Origin: Arsenicicoccus piscis | GTDB taxonomy: Bacteria; Actinomycetota; Actinomycetes; Actinomycetales; Dermatophilaceae | Assembly (NCBI RefSeq): GCF_022568835.1 | Contig: NZ_JAKZHV010000010.1 | Span: 87,296-151,295, forward strand | Direction: 5' to 3' | Length of the DNA: 64,000 nt | Shown: piece after piece, positions 29,735 to 38,601 of the stretch | Layout of the letters: every line of letters starts with the position of its first letter | Position numbering within the stretch: the first letter of the stretch is position 1 | Notes under the pieces: generated by a model | Databases searched by the model: none | What the model saw: the letters and a program-made list of their open reading frames with translations, nothing else | What the model was told of the DNA's origin: nothing | Translations under genes and position numbers: made by a program

Positions 29735-30370
29735 CTACGGGATCGGGGCGTCGCGCAGCTCGCGGCCACCACCGGGCTGCCAGAGCACGTCGCCGCCCGC
29801 ACCCAGGTTGGCGACCCGGGCGAGGATGAACAGCAGGTCGGAGAGCCGGTTGAGGTAGGTCGCGGCCAGCACGTTGACCCCGCCGGTGCCGCGCGGGCTG
29901 CCCTCGGGGGCCTCCTGGTCGCCGTAGGCCTCGATCGCGGCCCAGGTGGAGCGCTCCGCGCGCCGCACCACCGTGCACGCGTGGTGCAGGTAGGCCGCGC
30001 CCGGGGTGCCTCCGGGCAGGATGAACGACCGGAGCTTGTCCAGCTCGTCGTTGTAGCGATCGCAGTCGGCCTCGAGCTCGTCGACCCAGGCCGCCTTGAC
30101 CCGCAGCGGGGGGTACTCGGGGTCGGGGGCGAGGGGGTTGCAGAGGTCCGCACCCACGTCGAACAGGTCGTTCTGCACGCGCGTCAGCGTCTCGACCACG
30201 TCGGTGCGCAGCCCCCCGCAGGTGATGGCGACGCCGAGCACCGCGTTGGCCTCGTTGGCATCGGCGTAGGCCGCCAGCCGGGGGTCGGTCTTGCGGGTCC
30301 GGCTGAAGTCGCCGAGCGCGGTCGTGCCCTGGTCGCCGGTCCGGGTGTAGATGCGCGTGAGGTTGACCAT
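29735..30370 (-). CDS. Cob(I)alamin adenosyltransferase (PduO type)
   Basis: 211-residue ATP:corrinoid adenosyltransferase that makes adenosylcobalamin. The ATP-binding N terminus TRIYTRTGDQGTTALGDFSR and the C-terminal NRLSDLLFILAR block are diagnostic of PduO. ATG 30370 is preceded by a -10-like GACGAT a few nt upstream, so the message may be leaderless. Same position as mycobacterial Rv1314c. In this window it would supply the coenzyme to MeaA and the isobutyryl-CoA mutase. Confidence 0.93.
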   Translation of the reverse strand: MVNLTRIYTRTGDQGTTALGDFSRTRKTDPRLAAYADANEANAVLGVAITCGGLRTDVVETLTRVQNDLFDVGADLCNPLAPDPEYPPLRVKAAWVDELEADCDRYNDELDKLRSFILPGGTPGAAYLHHACTVVRRAERSTWAAIEAYGDQEAPEGSPRGTGGVNVLAATYLNRLSDLLFILARVANLGAGGDVLWQPGGGRELRDAPIP

Positions 30371-30539
30371 GGCGCCATCGTCCCACGCCCCGCTGCCGCG
30401 CCGGTGTGGCGAAAGTCCCCATCTCATGGCGTTCTTTGCTACAGAATGTAATGAAACGGCTACGCAATATCACGAAACCTCTGTCACAGACTGGGCCGAA
30501 GGGGCTACCCTGGCCGAACGGCAGAGGGAGGGAGGCCCG

Positions 30540-30968
30540 ATGACGACTGGCTCGACGCTATCCCCGACCGGATCGGCGGGGGCTGCGACGGCTGCCGCTG
30601 CGCCGGCCGTCGTCGAGGAGCTCGTGCCGGGCCAGGAGGTCCTGGTCCGCGGCCGGCTGGACGTCCGCTCCGTCGCCGAGGTCCGCGACGCCCTCCACCG
30701 GGTCCTGCTCAGCGGTCGGGGCGACCTGCTCATCCACCTCGCCGAGGCCGAGGTCCACGACTCCAGCGGGCTCGCGGTCGTCGTGAGCGTCCACCGCCGA
30801 GCCGTGGCCCTCGAGCGTCGCCTCGTCGTCGTCGACGCCACCCCGCGCCTCGAGCGGCTCGTGCGCGGCTCACGGCTGCACCGGGTGCTCAACTGGCAGG
30901 CTCCCCGCGAGGACCTGCTCGCCGGCCGCCGGCGCCAGGGCCGGCCTGTGGTGACCGTCACGCCCTGA
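30540..30968 (+). CDS. STAS-domain protein, anti-sigma-factor antagonist type
   Basis: 142 residues: an Ala/Gly/Thr-rich N-terminal tail (1-22) and a STAS domain with LVRGRLDVRSVAEVRDAL and the phosphorylatable serine motif DSSG at 74-77. Such proteins bind anti-sigma kinases when unphosphorylated. No kinase or sigma gene is adjacent, so its partner is elsewhere. The 5' region (30421-30500) is strikingly AT-rich for this genome and holds TCTGT-C-ACAGA (30480-30490) and a TACCCT -10 candidate near 30512. Confidence 0.85.
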   Translation: MTTGSTLSPTGSAGAATAAAAPAVVEELVPGQEVLVRGRLDVRSVAEVRDALHRVLLSGRGDLLIHLAEAEVHDSSGLAVVVSVHRRAVALERRLVVVDATPRLERLVRGSRLHRVLNWQAPREDLLAGRRRQGRPVVTVTP

Positions 30969-31068
30969 CCACGGCCGTGCACGAGGGGCACCAGGGGCGG
31001 ACCCGTTGTGGTGACCGTCACGGCGCGATGCCCTCCCCGTCGCCGTTACCGGCGGGTACGTTCGGCCC

Positions 31069-33147
31069 ATGGGCGTCAACCACGACAAGGACCGACCGTG
31101 GGTGATGCGCACCTACGCGGGCCACTCCTCCGCGCAGGCCAGCAACGAGCTCTACCGGACGAATCTGGCCAAGGGCCAGACCGGGCTCTCGGTGGCCTTC
31201 GACCTCCCCACCCAGACGGGCTACGACCCGGACCACATCCTCGCGCGCGGTGAGGTGGGCAAGGTCGGGGTGCCGATCAGCCACCTCGGCGACATGACCG
31301 CGCTGTTCGACCAGATCCCGCTGGCGCAGATGAACACCTCGATGACCATCAACGCGCCGGCGATGTATCTGCTCGCGCTCTACCAGAGCGTCGCCGAGCA
31401 GCAGGCCGTCGCCGACGGCGTCGACCCGACCCAGGTGGTGCCGCTGCTCGCGGGGACGACGCAGAACGACATCATCAAGGAGTACCTCTCGCGCGGGACG
31501 CACATCTTCGGTCCCGAGCCGTCGCTGCGCCTGATCACCGACATGATCGCCTACACGGTCGAGGCGATGCCGCGGTGGAACCCGATCAACATCTGCAGCT
31601 ATCACCTGCAGGAGGCGGGCGCGACGCCGGTGCAGGAGCTGGCGTTCGCGATGAGCACCGCCATCGCCGTGCTCGACGCGGTCGTCGCGGCGGGCCAGGT
31701 GCCGCAAGAGCGGATGGGCGAGGTCGTCGCGCGGATCTCGTTCTTCGTCAACGCGGGGGTGCGCTTCGTCGAGGAGATGTGCAAGATGCGCGCCTTCGTC
31801 GAGCTCTGGGACGAGGTCACCCGCGAGCGCTACGGCGTGCAGGACCCCAAGCACCGGCGGTTCCGCTACGGCGTGCAGGTCAACTCCCTCGGCCTGACCG
31901 AGGCGCAGCCCGAGAACAACGTCCAGCGCATCGTGCTGGAGATGCTCGCCGTCACGCTGTCCAAGGACGCCCGCGCCCGCGCCGTGCAGCTGCCGGCGTG
32001 GAACGAGGCACTCGGCCTGCCGCGGCCGTGGGACCAGCAGTGGTCGCTGCGGATCCAGCAGGTGCTCGCCTTCGAGTCCGACCTGCTGGAGTACGACGAC
32101 CTGTTCGCGGGGTCGCACGTCGTCGAGGCCAAGGTCGCCGAGCTGGTGGCCGGTGCCCGGCAGGAGGTAGACCGGATCCTCGCCCTGGGCGGTGCCGTCG
32201 AGGCCGTGGAGTCCGGCTACCTCAAGTCCGCCCTGGTCTCCTCGCACGCCGCCCGCCGACGCCGGATCGAGTCGGGGGAGGACGTCGTGGTGGGCGTCAA
32301 CCGCTTCACGACCACCGAGCCCAACCCGCTCACCGCCGACCTGGACCAGGCGATCCACAGCGTCGACCCCGACGTCGAGCGGCAGGCCGTCGAGGCGGTG
32401 CGCGCCTGGCGCGAGGCGCGCGACGCCGACCCGCAGCGCCGCGACGCCGCCTCGGCGGCGCTGGCCCGGCTGAAGGCCGACGCTGCGGGCTCCACCAACC
32501 TCGTCGAGGCGTCGCTGGAGTGCGCCCGCGCGGGCGTCACCGTGGGGGAGTGGACCGACGCCCTGCGCGAGGTGTTCGGCGAATATCGCGCTCACACAGG
32601 GGTGTTCGGCGCGTCCAGCGCCGGTGCGACGCCCGACCAGGAGCTCGCGGGTGGCCCGGCGGCGCCGTTCAGCTCCGAGCTCGCCGTGGTCCGCGACCGG
32701 GTGCGGCGCACCGGCGACGAGCTCGGTGGCCGGTTGCGCTTCCTCGTCGGCAAGCCCGGGCTGGATGGCCACTCCAACGGCGCCGAGCAGGTGGCGGTGC
32801 GCGCGCGCGACGCGGGCTTCGAGGTGATCTACCAGGGCATCCGGCTGACCCCGGGTGAGATCGTCGCCGCAGCGATCGCCGAGGACGTGCACGTGGTCGG
32901 CCTGTCGGTGCTGTCGGGGTCGCACCTGGCGCTGGTGCCGGAGGTCCTCGACGGGCTGCGGGCCGCGGGAGCCGGCGACGTGCCCGTGGTCCTCGGGGGC
33001 ATCATCCCCGAGCGCGACGCGGCCGAGCTGAGGCGGCTCGGGGTCGCGGCGGTGTTCACCCCCAAGGACTTCGGCCTCAACGACATCATGGGCCAGGTCG
33101 TCGACATCGTGCGTGCCGCCAACGGCCTCCAGGCCCACCCGGCGTAG
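31069..33147 (+). CDS. meaA: Ethylmalonyl-CoA mutase (MeaA/Ecm), coenzyme B12-dependent
   Basis: 692-residue mutase converting (2R)-ethylmalonyl-CoA to methylsuccinyl-CoA in the ethylmalonyl-CoA pathway. It carries both the TIM-barrel substrate domain (about 1-520; WVMRTYAGHSSAQASNELYR, TQNDIIKEYLSRGTHIF) and, after a short linker, the B12-binding domain with GKPGLDGHSNGAEQ (about 560-573), whose D-x-H-x-x-G supplies the cobalt-ligating His. The single-chain layout and short N terminus fit MeaA rather than heterodimeric methylmalonyl-CoA mutase. A -10-like TACGTT (31057-31062) ends 6 nt before the ATG. A pathway partner, ccr, is 12 kb downstream. Confidence 0.9.
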   Translation: MGVNHDKDRPWVMRTYAGHSSAQASNELYRTNLAKGQTGLSVAFDLPTQTGYDPDHILARGEVGKVGVPISHLGDMTALFDQIPLAQMNTSMTINAPAMYLLALYQSVAEQQAVADGVDPTQVVPLLAGTTQNDIIKEYLSRGTHIFGPEPSLRLITDMIAYTVEAMPRWNPINICSYHLQEAGATPVQELAFAMSTAIAVLDAVVAAGQVPQERMGEVVARISFFVNAGVRFVEEMCKMRAFVELWDEVTRERYGVQDPKHRRFRYGVQVNSLGLTEAQPENNVQRIVLEMLAVTLSKDARARAVQLPAWNEALGLPRPWDQQWSLRIQQVLAFESDLLEYDDLFAGSHVVEAKVAELVAGARQEVDRILALGGAVEAVESGYLKSALVSSHAARRRRIESGEDVVVGVNRFTTTEPNPLTADLDQAIHSVDPDVERQAVEAVRAWREARDADPQRRDAASAALARLKADAAGSTNLVEASLECARAGVTVGEWTDALREVFGEYRAHTGVFGASSAGATPDQELAGGPAAPFSSELAVVRDRVRRTGDELGGRLRFLVGKPGLDGHSNGAEQVAVRARDAGFEVIYQGIRLTPGEIVAAAIAEDVHVVGLSVLSGSHLALVPEVLDGLRAAGAGDVPVVLGGIIPERDAAELRRLGVAAVFTPKDFGLNDIMGQVVDIVRAANGLQAHPA

Positions 33148-33174
33148 CTCTCGCACCCCGCTAGAGTGGCGAGC

Positions 33175-33807
33175 GTGAGCGATCTGCAGTGCGCCGCCAC
33201 CCTCCACGTCGCGCGGCACGGGGACGCCGAGTACGACGTCCAGGGGATGATCACCGACGAGGGCGGGTGGCTGAGCGAGCTCGGGCGCGAGCAGGTGCGC
33301 GCCCTGGCCGAGCGGCTGGCCGCGGACCCCGCTGTGGCGGTGGGGGCGGTCTACTCCTCGACGCTGGAGCGGGCGGTCGAGTCGGGCGAGCTGGCGGCGT
33401 CCGTCCTCGGGCTCGAGAACACCGTGGTCGCCGGCCTGCAGGAGTACTCCGTCGGTGACCTGGTCGGGCGGCGCTACAGCGACCCCGACGTCGCGGTCGT
33501 CTTCGAGGCGTGGCTGGACGGCGACCTGGACGCGTCCTTCCCCGGTGCCGAGGACGGTCACCAGGTCCTGGCCCGGGTGCGCGCGGCGCTGGAGGAGATC
33601 GTCGACGCCAACCGTGGCCGGCACGTCCTCGTCTTCAGCCACGGCGGCGTGATGTCGCTCGTGCTCCCACGACTTGCCCAGAACGTGCGAGATGACTACG
33701 CGCGCAAGAACTTCCTGCCCAACGCGGTGCCCGCGGTCGTGCGGGCGGACGCTGACGGCTGGGTCGTCGACAGCTGGCCCGGCACCACCGACCCGAGGTC
33801 GGTGTGA
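33175..33807 (+). CDS. Histidine phosphatase family protein (phosphoglycerate-mutase-like)
   Basis: 210 residues with the catalytic phosphohistidine in VARHGDAEY near residue 16, the second Arg in YSSTLERAVES and the C-terminal FSHGGVM His. Substrate not predictable. GTG 33175 is preferred to 33166 because TAGAGT (33162-33167) ends 7 nt before it, implying a leaderless start. Its end overlaps the GTG of the broken oxidoreductase. Confidence 0.88.
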   Translation: MSDLQCAATLHVARHGDAEYDVQGMITDEGGWLSELGREQVRALAERLAADPAVAVGAVYSSTLERAVESGELAASVLGLENTVVAGLQEYSVGDLVGRRYSDPDVAVVFEAWLDGDLDASFPGAEDGHQVLARVRAALEEIVDANRGRHVLVFSHGGVMSLVLPRLAQNVRDDYARKNFLPNAVPAVVRADADGWVVDSWPGTTDPRSV

Positions 33808-35137
33808 GCGCCGGCCAGCTCCCGGTCGTCGTCGTGGGCGGTGGGATCGCGGGGGTCAGCTGCTGCGCCGAGCTCCGCGCGCAGGGGTAGGCCGGGCCAA
33901 TCACGCTGATCGACGCCGGTGACCTGCTGCACGACCGACCGCCGTTGTCGAAGGAGCTGCTGCGCGGCGAGGTCGACGAGAGCGGGATCAGGCTGCACGA
34001 CGAGGCGTGGTTCGCCGCCTCGGACATCGCTCTCCACCAAGGCATCTCGGTAGACCGTGCGGTCGGCTCCGCGCCCGACGACCTCGCGGTGGTCCTGGCC
34101 GACGGGCAGACCCTGCCGGCCGCCGCGGTGGTGCTGGCGACCGGTGGGCTGGCTCGGCGGCTGCCGGTGGTCGGCGGCGACCTCGCCGAGCTGCACCACC
34201 TGCGCACCGTCGAGACGCGCGGCGACTGCGGCAGGCTCTCGTGCCCGGCCGTCGGGTCTGCGTCGTCGGTGGCGGGCTCATCGGAGCCGAGATCGCCTCC
34301 ACCGCAAGCGATCTCGGGGCGCAGGTCATCCTCGTCGAGCCGACGCTGCCGCTGGAGGCAGTGGTCGGACGGGACGTCGCGCGCTGGCTGCACGACCTGC
34401 ACGTCGCGCACGGGGTGCGGGTCGTCGAGGCCGCGGTGGTCGAGATTCGCACGGCCGCAACGACGTCCACGCGGGACAGGTCCACGCGGGGCGGGTCGAC
34501 GCCGGGCGGCTCGACGAGCCCGCGCCTCGAGGTGGTCACCAGCGACGGGCAGGTCCTCGCTGTCGACGACGTCGTCGTCGGCGTGGGCGGCATCCCGGAC
34601 ACCCGGGTCGCCGAGGCCAGCGGGCTCGAGGTCGTCCCCGGCAGCGGGGTGGTCGTCGACGGGGCCGGGCGCACGACGGGCGCCGGGGTCTACGCGATCG
34701 GCGACGTGGCGCTGCACGAGCACCCGCGGCTGGGCCGCACCCGCAGCGAGCACTGGGACGCCGCAACGCGATCCGCGGCCCGCGCGGCCGCGGCGATCGC
34801 GACCGGAGACGGGCCCGAGTCGGAGCGCGAGCAGGAGCACGAGCACGAGCACGAGCACGAGACGCCGTGGTTCTGGACCGACCGCTACGGCCACCACGTC
34901 GAGGTGACGGGTGACGCGGTGCACGGCGACCGGGTGGTCCGCGGCGTGGTGGGGGAGCCGCCGTTCGCGGTGCTGCGGCTGGTCGACGGGGCGCTCACCG
35001 GCGCGGTGACCGTGGACCTCGGTCCCACCGGTCGAGCCGTGCGTCGCCTGGTCGAGGCGGGCGCCTCGGTGGGCGCCGACCTGCTCGGCGACCCCGCGAC
35101 CGACTTGCGCGCGCTGGCCCGCCGGCTGCCGCGCTGA
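33804..35137 (+). pseudogene. FAD-dependent NAD(P)H:ferredoxin/rubredoxin reductase, nonsense mutation plus frameshift
   Basis: From GTG 33804 the frame encodes a FAD-binding start (VVVVGGGIAGVSCCAEL) and meets TAG at 33888-33890, within what should be 'LRAQG-x-AGPITLID'. The same frame resumes (DRPPLSKELLRGE, VVLATGG) until about 34212, where one base appears lost; the rest (RRVCVVGGGLIGAEIA, VVVGVGGIPDTRV, YAIGDVALHEHP, C-terminal thiol-reductase-like domain) is in another frame to 35137. All expected FAD/NAD motifs remain in the right order, so decay looks recent. Unusual low-complexity inserts are present (Ser-Thr-Gly-rich near 34490; Glu-His repeats near 34829-34861). A sequencing error cannot be excluded for the frameshift. 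Confidence 0.85.
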
Positions 35138-35190
35138 GCGCGACTCGCTGGGCCGCGCTGAGCGCGACTCGCTGGGCCGCGCTGAGCGCG
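35133..35190. repeat. 24-bp tandem repeat at the pseudogene end
   Basis: Units beginning GCTGAGCGCGACTCGC at 35133 and 35157 and a partial third at 35181. The first unit contains the TGA stop. It is followed by the 15-bp palindrome CTGAGGC-G-GCCTCAG (35200-35214), which could terminate either flanking gene, and an 11-bp duplication (CTCAGAACAG, 35210 and 35221) over the nucS stop. Confidence 0.75.
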
Positions 35191-35221
35191 GCACTCCCTC
35201 TGAGGCGGCCTCAGAACAGTC

Positions 35222-35917
35222 TCAGAACAGCCGCGACTCGATGTCGTCGATGCCCCGCAAGGCGTCGTAGTCCAGTGTCACGCAACGGATCCCGCGGTCG
35301 GTCGCGAGGGTGCGGGCCTGCGGCTTGATCTCCTGCGCCGCGAAGATCCCGGTCACCGGTGCGAGGAGCGGGTCGCGGTTGAGCAGCTCCAGGTAGCGGG
35401 TCAGCTGCTCGACGCCGTCGATCTCGCCGCGGCGCTTGATCTCGACGGCGACGGTGGCACCGGAGGCGTCCTTGCAGAGGATGTCGACCGGACCGATGGC
35501 GGTCATGAACTCCCGGCGCACGAGCGTCCAGCCCTCGCCGAGGGTGTGGATGTGCTCGGCCAGCAGCTTCTGCAGATGGGCCTCGACGCCGTCCTTGACC
35601 AGGCCCGGGTCCACGCCGAGGTCGTGACTGTGCTCATGCAGCACCTCGTGCAGCTGCACCCGCAGCCGGTCGTCGGACTTGGCGTTCTGCACGATCCAGC
35701 AGGCGGTCGCGCCCGCCTCGGCCTCCTCGGGAGTGGGCTCGACCTCGACCAGGGTGCACGGCGGCGACATCCAGTTGAGCGGCTTGTAGGAACCGCCGTC
35801 GGAGTGCACCAGCACCGACCCGTCGTTCTTGACGACGAGCAGCCGGGTGGCGAGGGGCAGGTGGGCGGTGAGCCGGCCGAGGTAGTCGACGCTGCACCGG
35901 GCGATCACGAGACGCAC
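35222..35917 (-). CDS. nucS: Mismatch-specific endonuclease NucS/EndoMS
   Basis: 231-residue nuclease of the non-canonical mismatch repair found in actinobacteria and archaea; it cuts both strands at G-T, G-G and T-T mismatches. N-terminal dimerisation/DNA-binding domain ([30 protein letters not shown]) and C-terminal RecB-like nuclease with PVDILCKD followed by VAVEIKRRG (D-ExK) and the QLTRYLELL helix. GTG 35917 matches the mycobacterial start and follows TAGGCT by 8 nt. The extreme C terminus is SRLF; the beta-clamp peptide is not obvious to me. Confidence 0.95.
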   Translation of the reverse strand: MRLVIARCSVDYLGRLTAHLPLATRLLVVKNDGSVLVHSDGGSYKPLNWMSPPCTLVEVEPTPEEAEAGATACWIVQNAKSDDRLRVQLHEVLHEHSHDLGVDPGLVKDGVEAHLQKLLAEHIHTLGEGWTLVRREFMTAIGPVDILCKDASGATVAVEIKRRGEIDGVEQLTRYLELLNRDPLLAPVTGIFAAQEIKPQARTLATDRGIRCVTLDYDALRGIDDIESRLF

Positions 35918-36027
35918 GGTGCCCGAGCCTAGCCCACGGGGCCATCGTGACCACCGAGCCCGACTGTGACCGACGTCGCGTGGCGCCACCCTTGCCCGGG
36001 CTGCGTGGCCGAACCAGACTCGGGCGC

Positions 36028-37857
36028 ATGCCGGACAACCAGCCCGCCAACAGCCAGCAGCACACCGACGACGGCACGCGCGCCGTCACGACCGTCGGGG
36101 TGGTCGGCCTCGGCATCATGGGGTCCGGCATCGTCGAGGTGTTCGCCCGGGCGGGTGTCCCCGTCGTTGCCGTAGAGTTGGACGCAGCGGCGCTGGAGCG
36201 TGGCCGCGAGCGCGTGGAGCGGTCTACGGCACGAGGGGTGGAGCGCGGCAAGCTGACGGCGCAGGAGAAGGCCGAGGTGGACGCGCAGGTGACCTTCGCG
36301 AGCGCGCTCGACGCCCTCGCCGACGTCGATCTGGTGATCGAGGCGATCCCCGAGATCATCGAGGCCAAGCAGCAGCTCTTCGGCGCGCTGGACGCGGTGG
36401 TGCGGCCGGACACCATCCTCGCGACCAACACCTCCAGCCTCTCGGTCACCGACATCGCGGTGTCCACGAAGGACCCGAGCCGGGTCGTCGGGATGCACTT
36501 CTTCAACCCGGCGACGGTGCAGCCGCTCGTCGAGGTCATCCGCACGGTCATCGTGGCCCCTGACGTGGTCGAGACCACCCGGGCGCTCGCCGAGCGGCTC
36601 GGCAAGACCCCGGTCATCGCGGGGGACCGCGCCGGCTTCATCGCCAACTCGCTGCTGCTCGGCTACCTCAACCACGCGATCTCGCTCTACGAGAGCCGGT
36701 ACGCCACGCGCGAGGACCTCGACGCGGCCATGCGCCACGGCTGCGGCTACCCGCTCGGCCCGCTGGCGCTGGTCGACCTGATCGGCCTGGACACCTGCCT
36801 GCAGGTGCTCGACACGATGTATCGCCAGGACCGCGACAAGCTGCACGCCCCGACGCCCCTGCTCAAGCAGATGGTCACGGCGGGGATGCTCGGGCGCAAG
36901 ACCGGCCGAGGGTTCTACACCTATGCGGGGCCGGGGTCCTCGCAGATCGTGCCGGACGCCCTCACACCGGCCGAGCCGGACCCGGCCGCCGGCCCCGCCC
37001 GCGCGGTCGAGCGCGTCGGGGTGGTCGGCACCGGCACGATGGCCACCGGCATCATCGAGGTCCTCGCCGGAGCCGGGCTGCCGGTCACCTTCGTCGGGCG
37101 GTCGAGCGAGAAGGTCGATGCGGTCGTCGCGGCCATCACCACCAGCCAGGACAAGGCGATCGCCCGCGGGAGGTCGACCGAGGAGGCCAAGGCGGCCGTG
37201 CTCGGGCGGCTCACGTCCGCCACCGACGTGGCTGCGCTCGGCGAGGTCGACCTGGTGGTCGAGGCGATCGCCGAGGACCTCGAGGTCAAGCTCGACCTCT
37301 TCCGGCGGCTGGACGCCGTGGCCAAGCCGGGGGCGATCCTCGCGACGACCACGTCCAGCCTGCCCGTGATCGAGTGCGCCGCCGCGACCTCCCGGCCGCA
37401 GGACGTCATCGGGATGCACTTCTTCAACCCGGCCCGCGCGATGAAGCTGGTCGAGGTCGTGCACTCGGTCGCGACCGACCCGGAGGTCACCGACACGGTG
37501 ATCGCGCTCTGCCGACGTCTCGGCAAGGTGCCGGTGCGCTGCGCCGACCGGGCCGGCTTCATCGTCAACGCGTTGCTGTTCCCCTACCTCAACGACGCGG
37601 TCAAGATGCTCGAGGCCAACTACGCCTCCGCCGACGAGATCGACCTCGCGATGAAGAACGGCTGCGGCCTGCCCATGGGGCCGTTCGAGCTGCTCGACGT
37701 CGTCGGCCTGGACGTCTCGCACGCGATCGAGCGCCAGCTCTACCTGGAGTTCCGCGACCGCGGTTACGCCCCCGCTCCGCTGCTCGAGCAGATGGTCAAG
37801 GCGGGCTACCTCGGCCGCAAGACCGGCAAGGGCTTCCGCAGCTACGCCACCGCGTAG
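36028..37857 (+). CDS. 3-hydroxyacyl-CoA dehydrogenase, tandem fusion of two complete units
   Basis: 609-residue protein made of two full-length 3-hydroxybutyryl-CoA-dehydrogenase units. Unit 1: [12 protein letters not shown] (NAD motif about 24-35) and GMHFFNPAT near 156; unit 2: [12 protein letters not shown] near 331 and GMHFFNPAR near 462. Each ends with [11 protein letters not shown] or [11 protein letters not shown]. Both keep the catalytic His region, so both may work; unit 2 has Ala in the third glycine position of its NAD motif. It oxidises or reduces 3-hydroxyacyl-CoA with NAD(P) in beta-oxidation, phenylacetate or ethylmalonyl-CoA routes. ATG 36028 is preferred: CAGACT ends 7 nt upstream with TTGCCC 16 nt further. 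Confidence 0.9.
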   Translation: MPDNQPANSQQHTDDGTRAVTTVGVVGLGIMGSGIVEVFARAGVPVVAVELDAAALERGRERVERSTARGVERGKLTAQEKAEVDAQVTFASALDALADVDLVIEAIPEIIEAKQQLFGALDAVVRPDTILATNTSSLSVTDIAVSTKDPSRVVGMHFFNPATVQPLVEVIRTVIVAPDVVETTRALAERLGKTPVIAGDRAGFIANSLLLGYLNHAISLYESRYATREDLDAAMRHGCGYPLGPLALVDLIGLDTCLQVLDTMYRQDRDKLHAPTPLLKQMVTAGMLGRKTGRGFYTYAGPGSSQIVPDALTPAEPDPAAGPARAVERVGVVGTGTMATGIIEVLAGAGLPVTFVGRSSEKVDAVVAAITTSQDKAIARGRSTEEAKAAVLGRLTSATDVAALGEVDLVVEAIAEDLEVKLDLFRRLDAVAKPGAILATTTSSLPVIECAAATSRPQDVIGMHFFNPARAMKLVEVVHSVATDPEVTDTVIALCRRLGKVPVRCADRAGFIVNALLFPYLNDAVKMLEANYASADEIDLAMKNGCGLPMGPFELLDVVGLDVSHAIERQLYLEFRDRGYAPAPLLEQMVKAGYLGRKTGKGFRSYATA

Positions 37858-37920
37858 CCCGCGCAGGCACGCGGCACGTAACACCGCGCGACACGACACG
37901 ACACGCCGCTACGGCGACTC

Positions 37921-37977
37921 TTGACCTCTCGCGACATACTCGGTATACCTCTACCTACCAGCAGAAATACTCGGTAT
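37921..37977 (+). promoter_or_regulatory. Promoter with two PadR-type operators upstream of the ABC operon
   Basis: TTGACC (37921-37926), 17-nt spacer, TATACC (37944-37949): the best sigma70 promoter in the window. The 11-bp near-palindrome ATAC-TCG-GTAT occurs twice, at 37936-37946 (over the -10) and 37967-37977 (downstream), 31 bp apart, so on the same helix face. Outer arms GCGACATA (37931) and TATGTCGC (37975) also pair. The PadR gene ending this operon is the likely repressor. Confidence 0.7.
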
Positions 37978-37999
37978 GTCGCTCAGCAGAGGAGGCCCG

Positions 38000-38596
38000 A
38001 TGGTCGTGCTCCAGCTCTCGGACGTCAGCCGCACCCATGGCTCCGGCGACACCGCCGTCCACGCCCTGCGCGGGGTAGACCTCGTGGTCCAGGCAGGTGA
38101 GCTGGTCGCCGTGATGGGTCCCTCCGGATCGGGCAAGTCCACCCTGCTCAACCTCTTCAACCTGATCTCCTCGCTCACCGCGGCCGAGAACGTCTCGCTG
38201 CCGCTCGAGCTCGACGGCATGCGCCCGCGCCAGGCCCGCAAGCACGCCCGGGCGGCGCTCGAGGAGGTCGGCATCCGCGAGCTGACCGACCGCTACCCCG
38301 ACCAGATGTCCGGCGGGCAGCAGCAGCGGGTCGCCATCTGCCGCGCGCTCGTCGGTGACCGACGCCTGGTGCTCGCCGACGAGCCCACCGGCGCGCTCGA
38401 CTCGGTGACCGGCGAGGCGATCCTGCAGGTCCTGCGCCACCGGTGCGACCAGGGCGCGGCCGGTCTGCTCGTGACCCACGAGGCCCGGCACGCAGCCTGG
38501 GCCGACCGGGTCGTCTTCCTGCGCGACGGCGTCGTGGTCGACACGACCGGGCCGGCCCCGAGCGCCGAGTCCCTGCTCGAGACGACTGGGGTCTGA
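38000..38596 (+). CDS. ABC transporter ATPase (MacB/LolD type) lacking the Q-loop region
   Basis: 198 residues; relatives are about 225-250. Walker A GPSGSGKS (40-47), signature MSGGQQQ (103-109), Walker B VLADEP (124-129) and the switch His (VTHE) are present, but Walker A to signature is about 58 residues instead of about 100. The sequence runs from STLLNL straight into FNLISSLTAAENV, so roughly 40 residues including the Q-loop glutamine are missing in frame. ATP binding may persist, but coupling to the permease should fail. ATG 38000 follows GAGGAGG. The operon continues with a permease and a PadR regulator. Confidence 0.85.
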   Translation: MVVLQLSDVSRTHGSGDTAVHALRGVDLVVQAGELVAVMGPSGSGKSTLLNLFNLISSLTAAENVSLPLELDGMRPRQARKHARAALEEVGIRELTDRYPDQMSGGQQQRVAICRALVGDRRLVLADEPTGALDSVTGEAILQVLRHRCDQGAAGLLVTHEARHAAWADRVVFLRDGVVVDTTGPAPSAESLLETTGV

Positions 38597-38601
38597 GCGC
38601 C

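Noticed and set aside
31018..33642. Very long open frame on the minus strand opposite meaA (about 870 codons)
   Set aside because: Composition is Arg/Gly/Asp/His-rich with no family motif; it is the third-position GC shadow of meaA, which has clear B12 and mutase motifs.
34829..34861. GAGCAC hexamer repeat as a phase-variation tract
   Set aside because: Unit changes of 6 bp keep the frame, so they could not switch the gene; it only varies a Glu-His stretch in an already broken gene.
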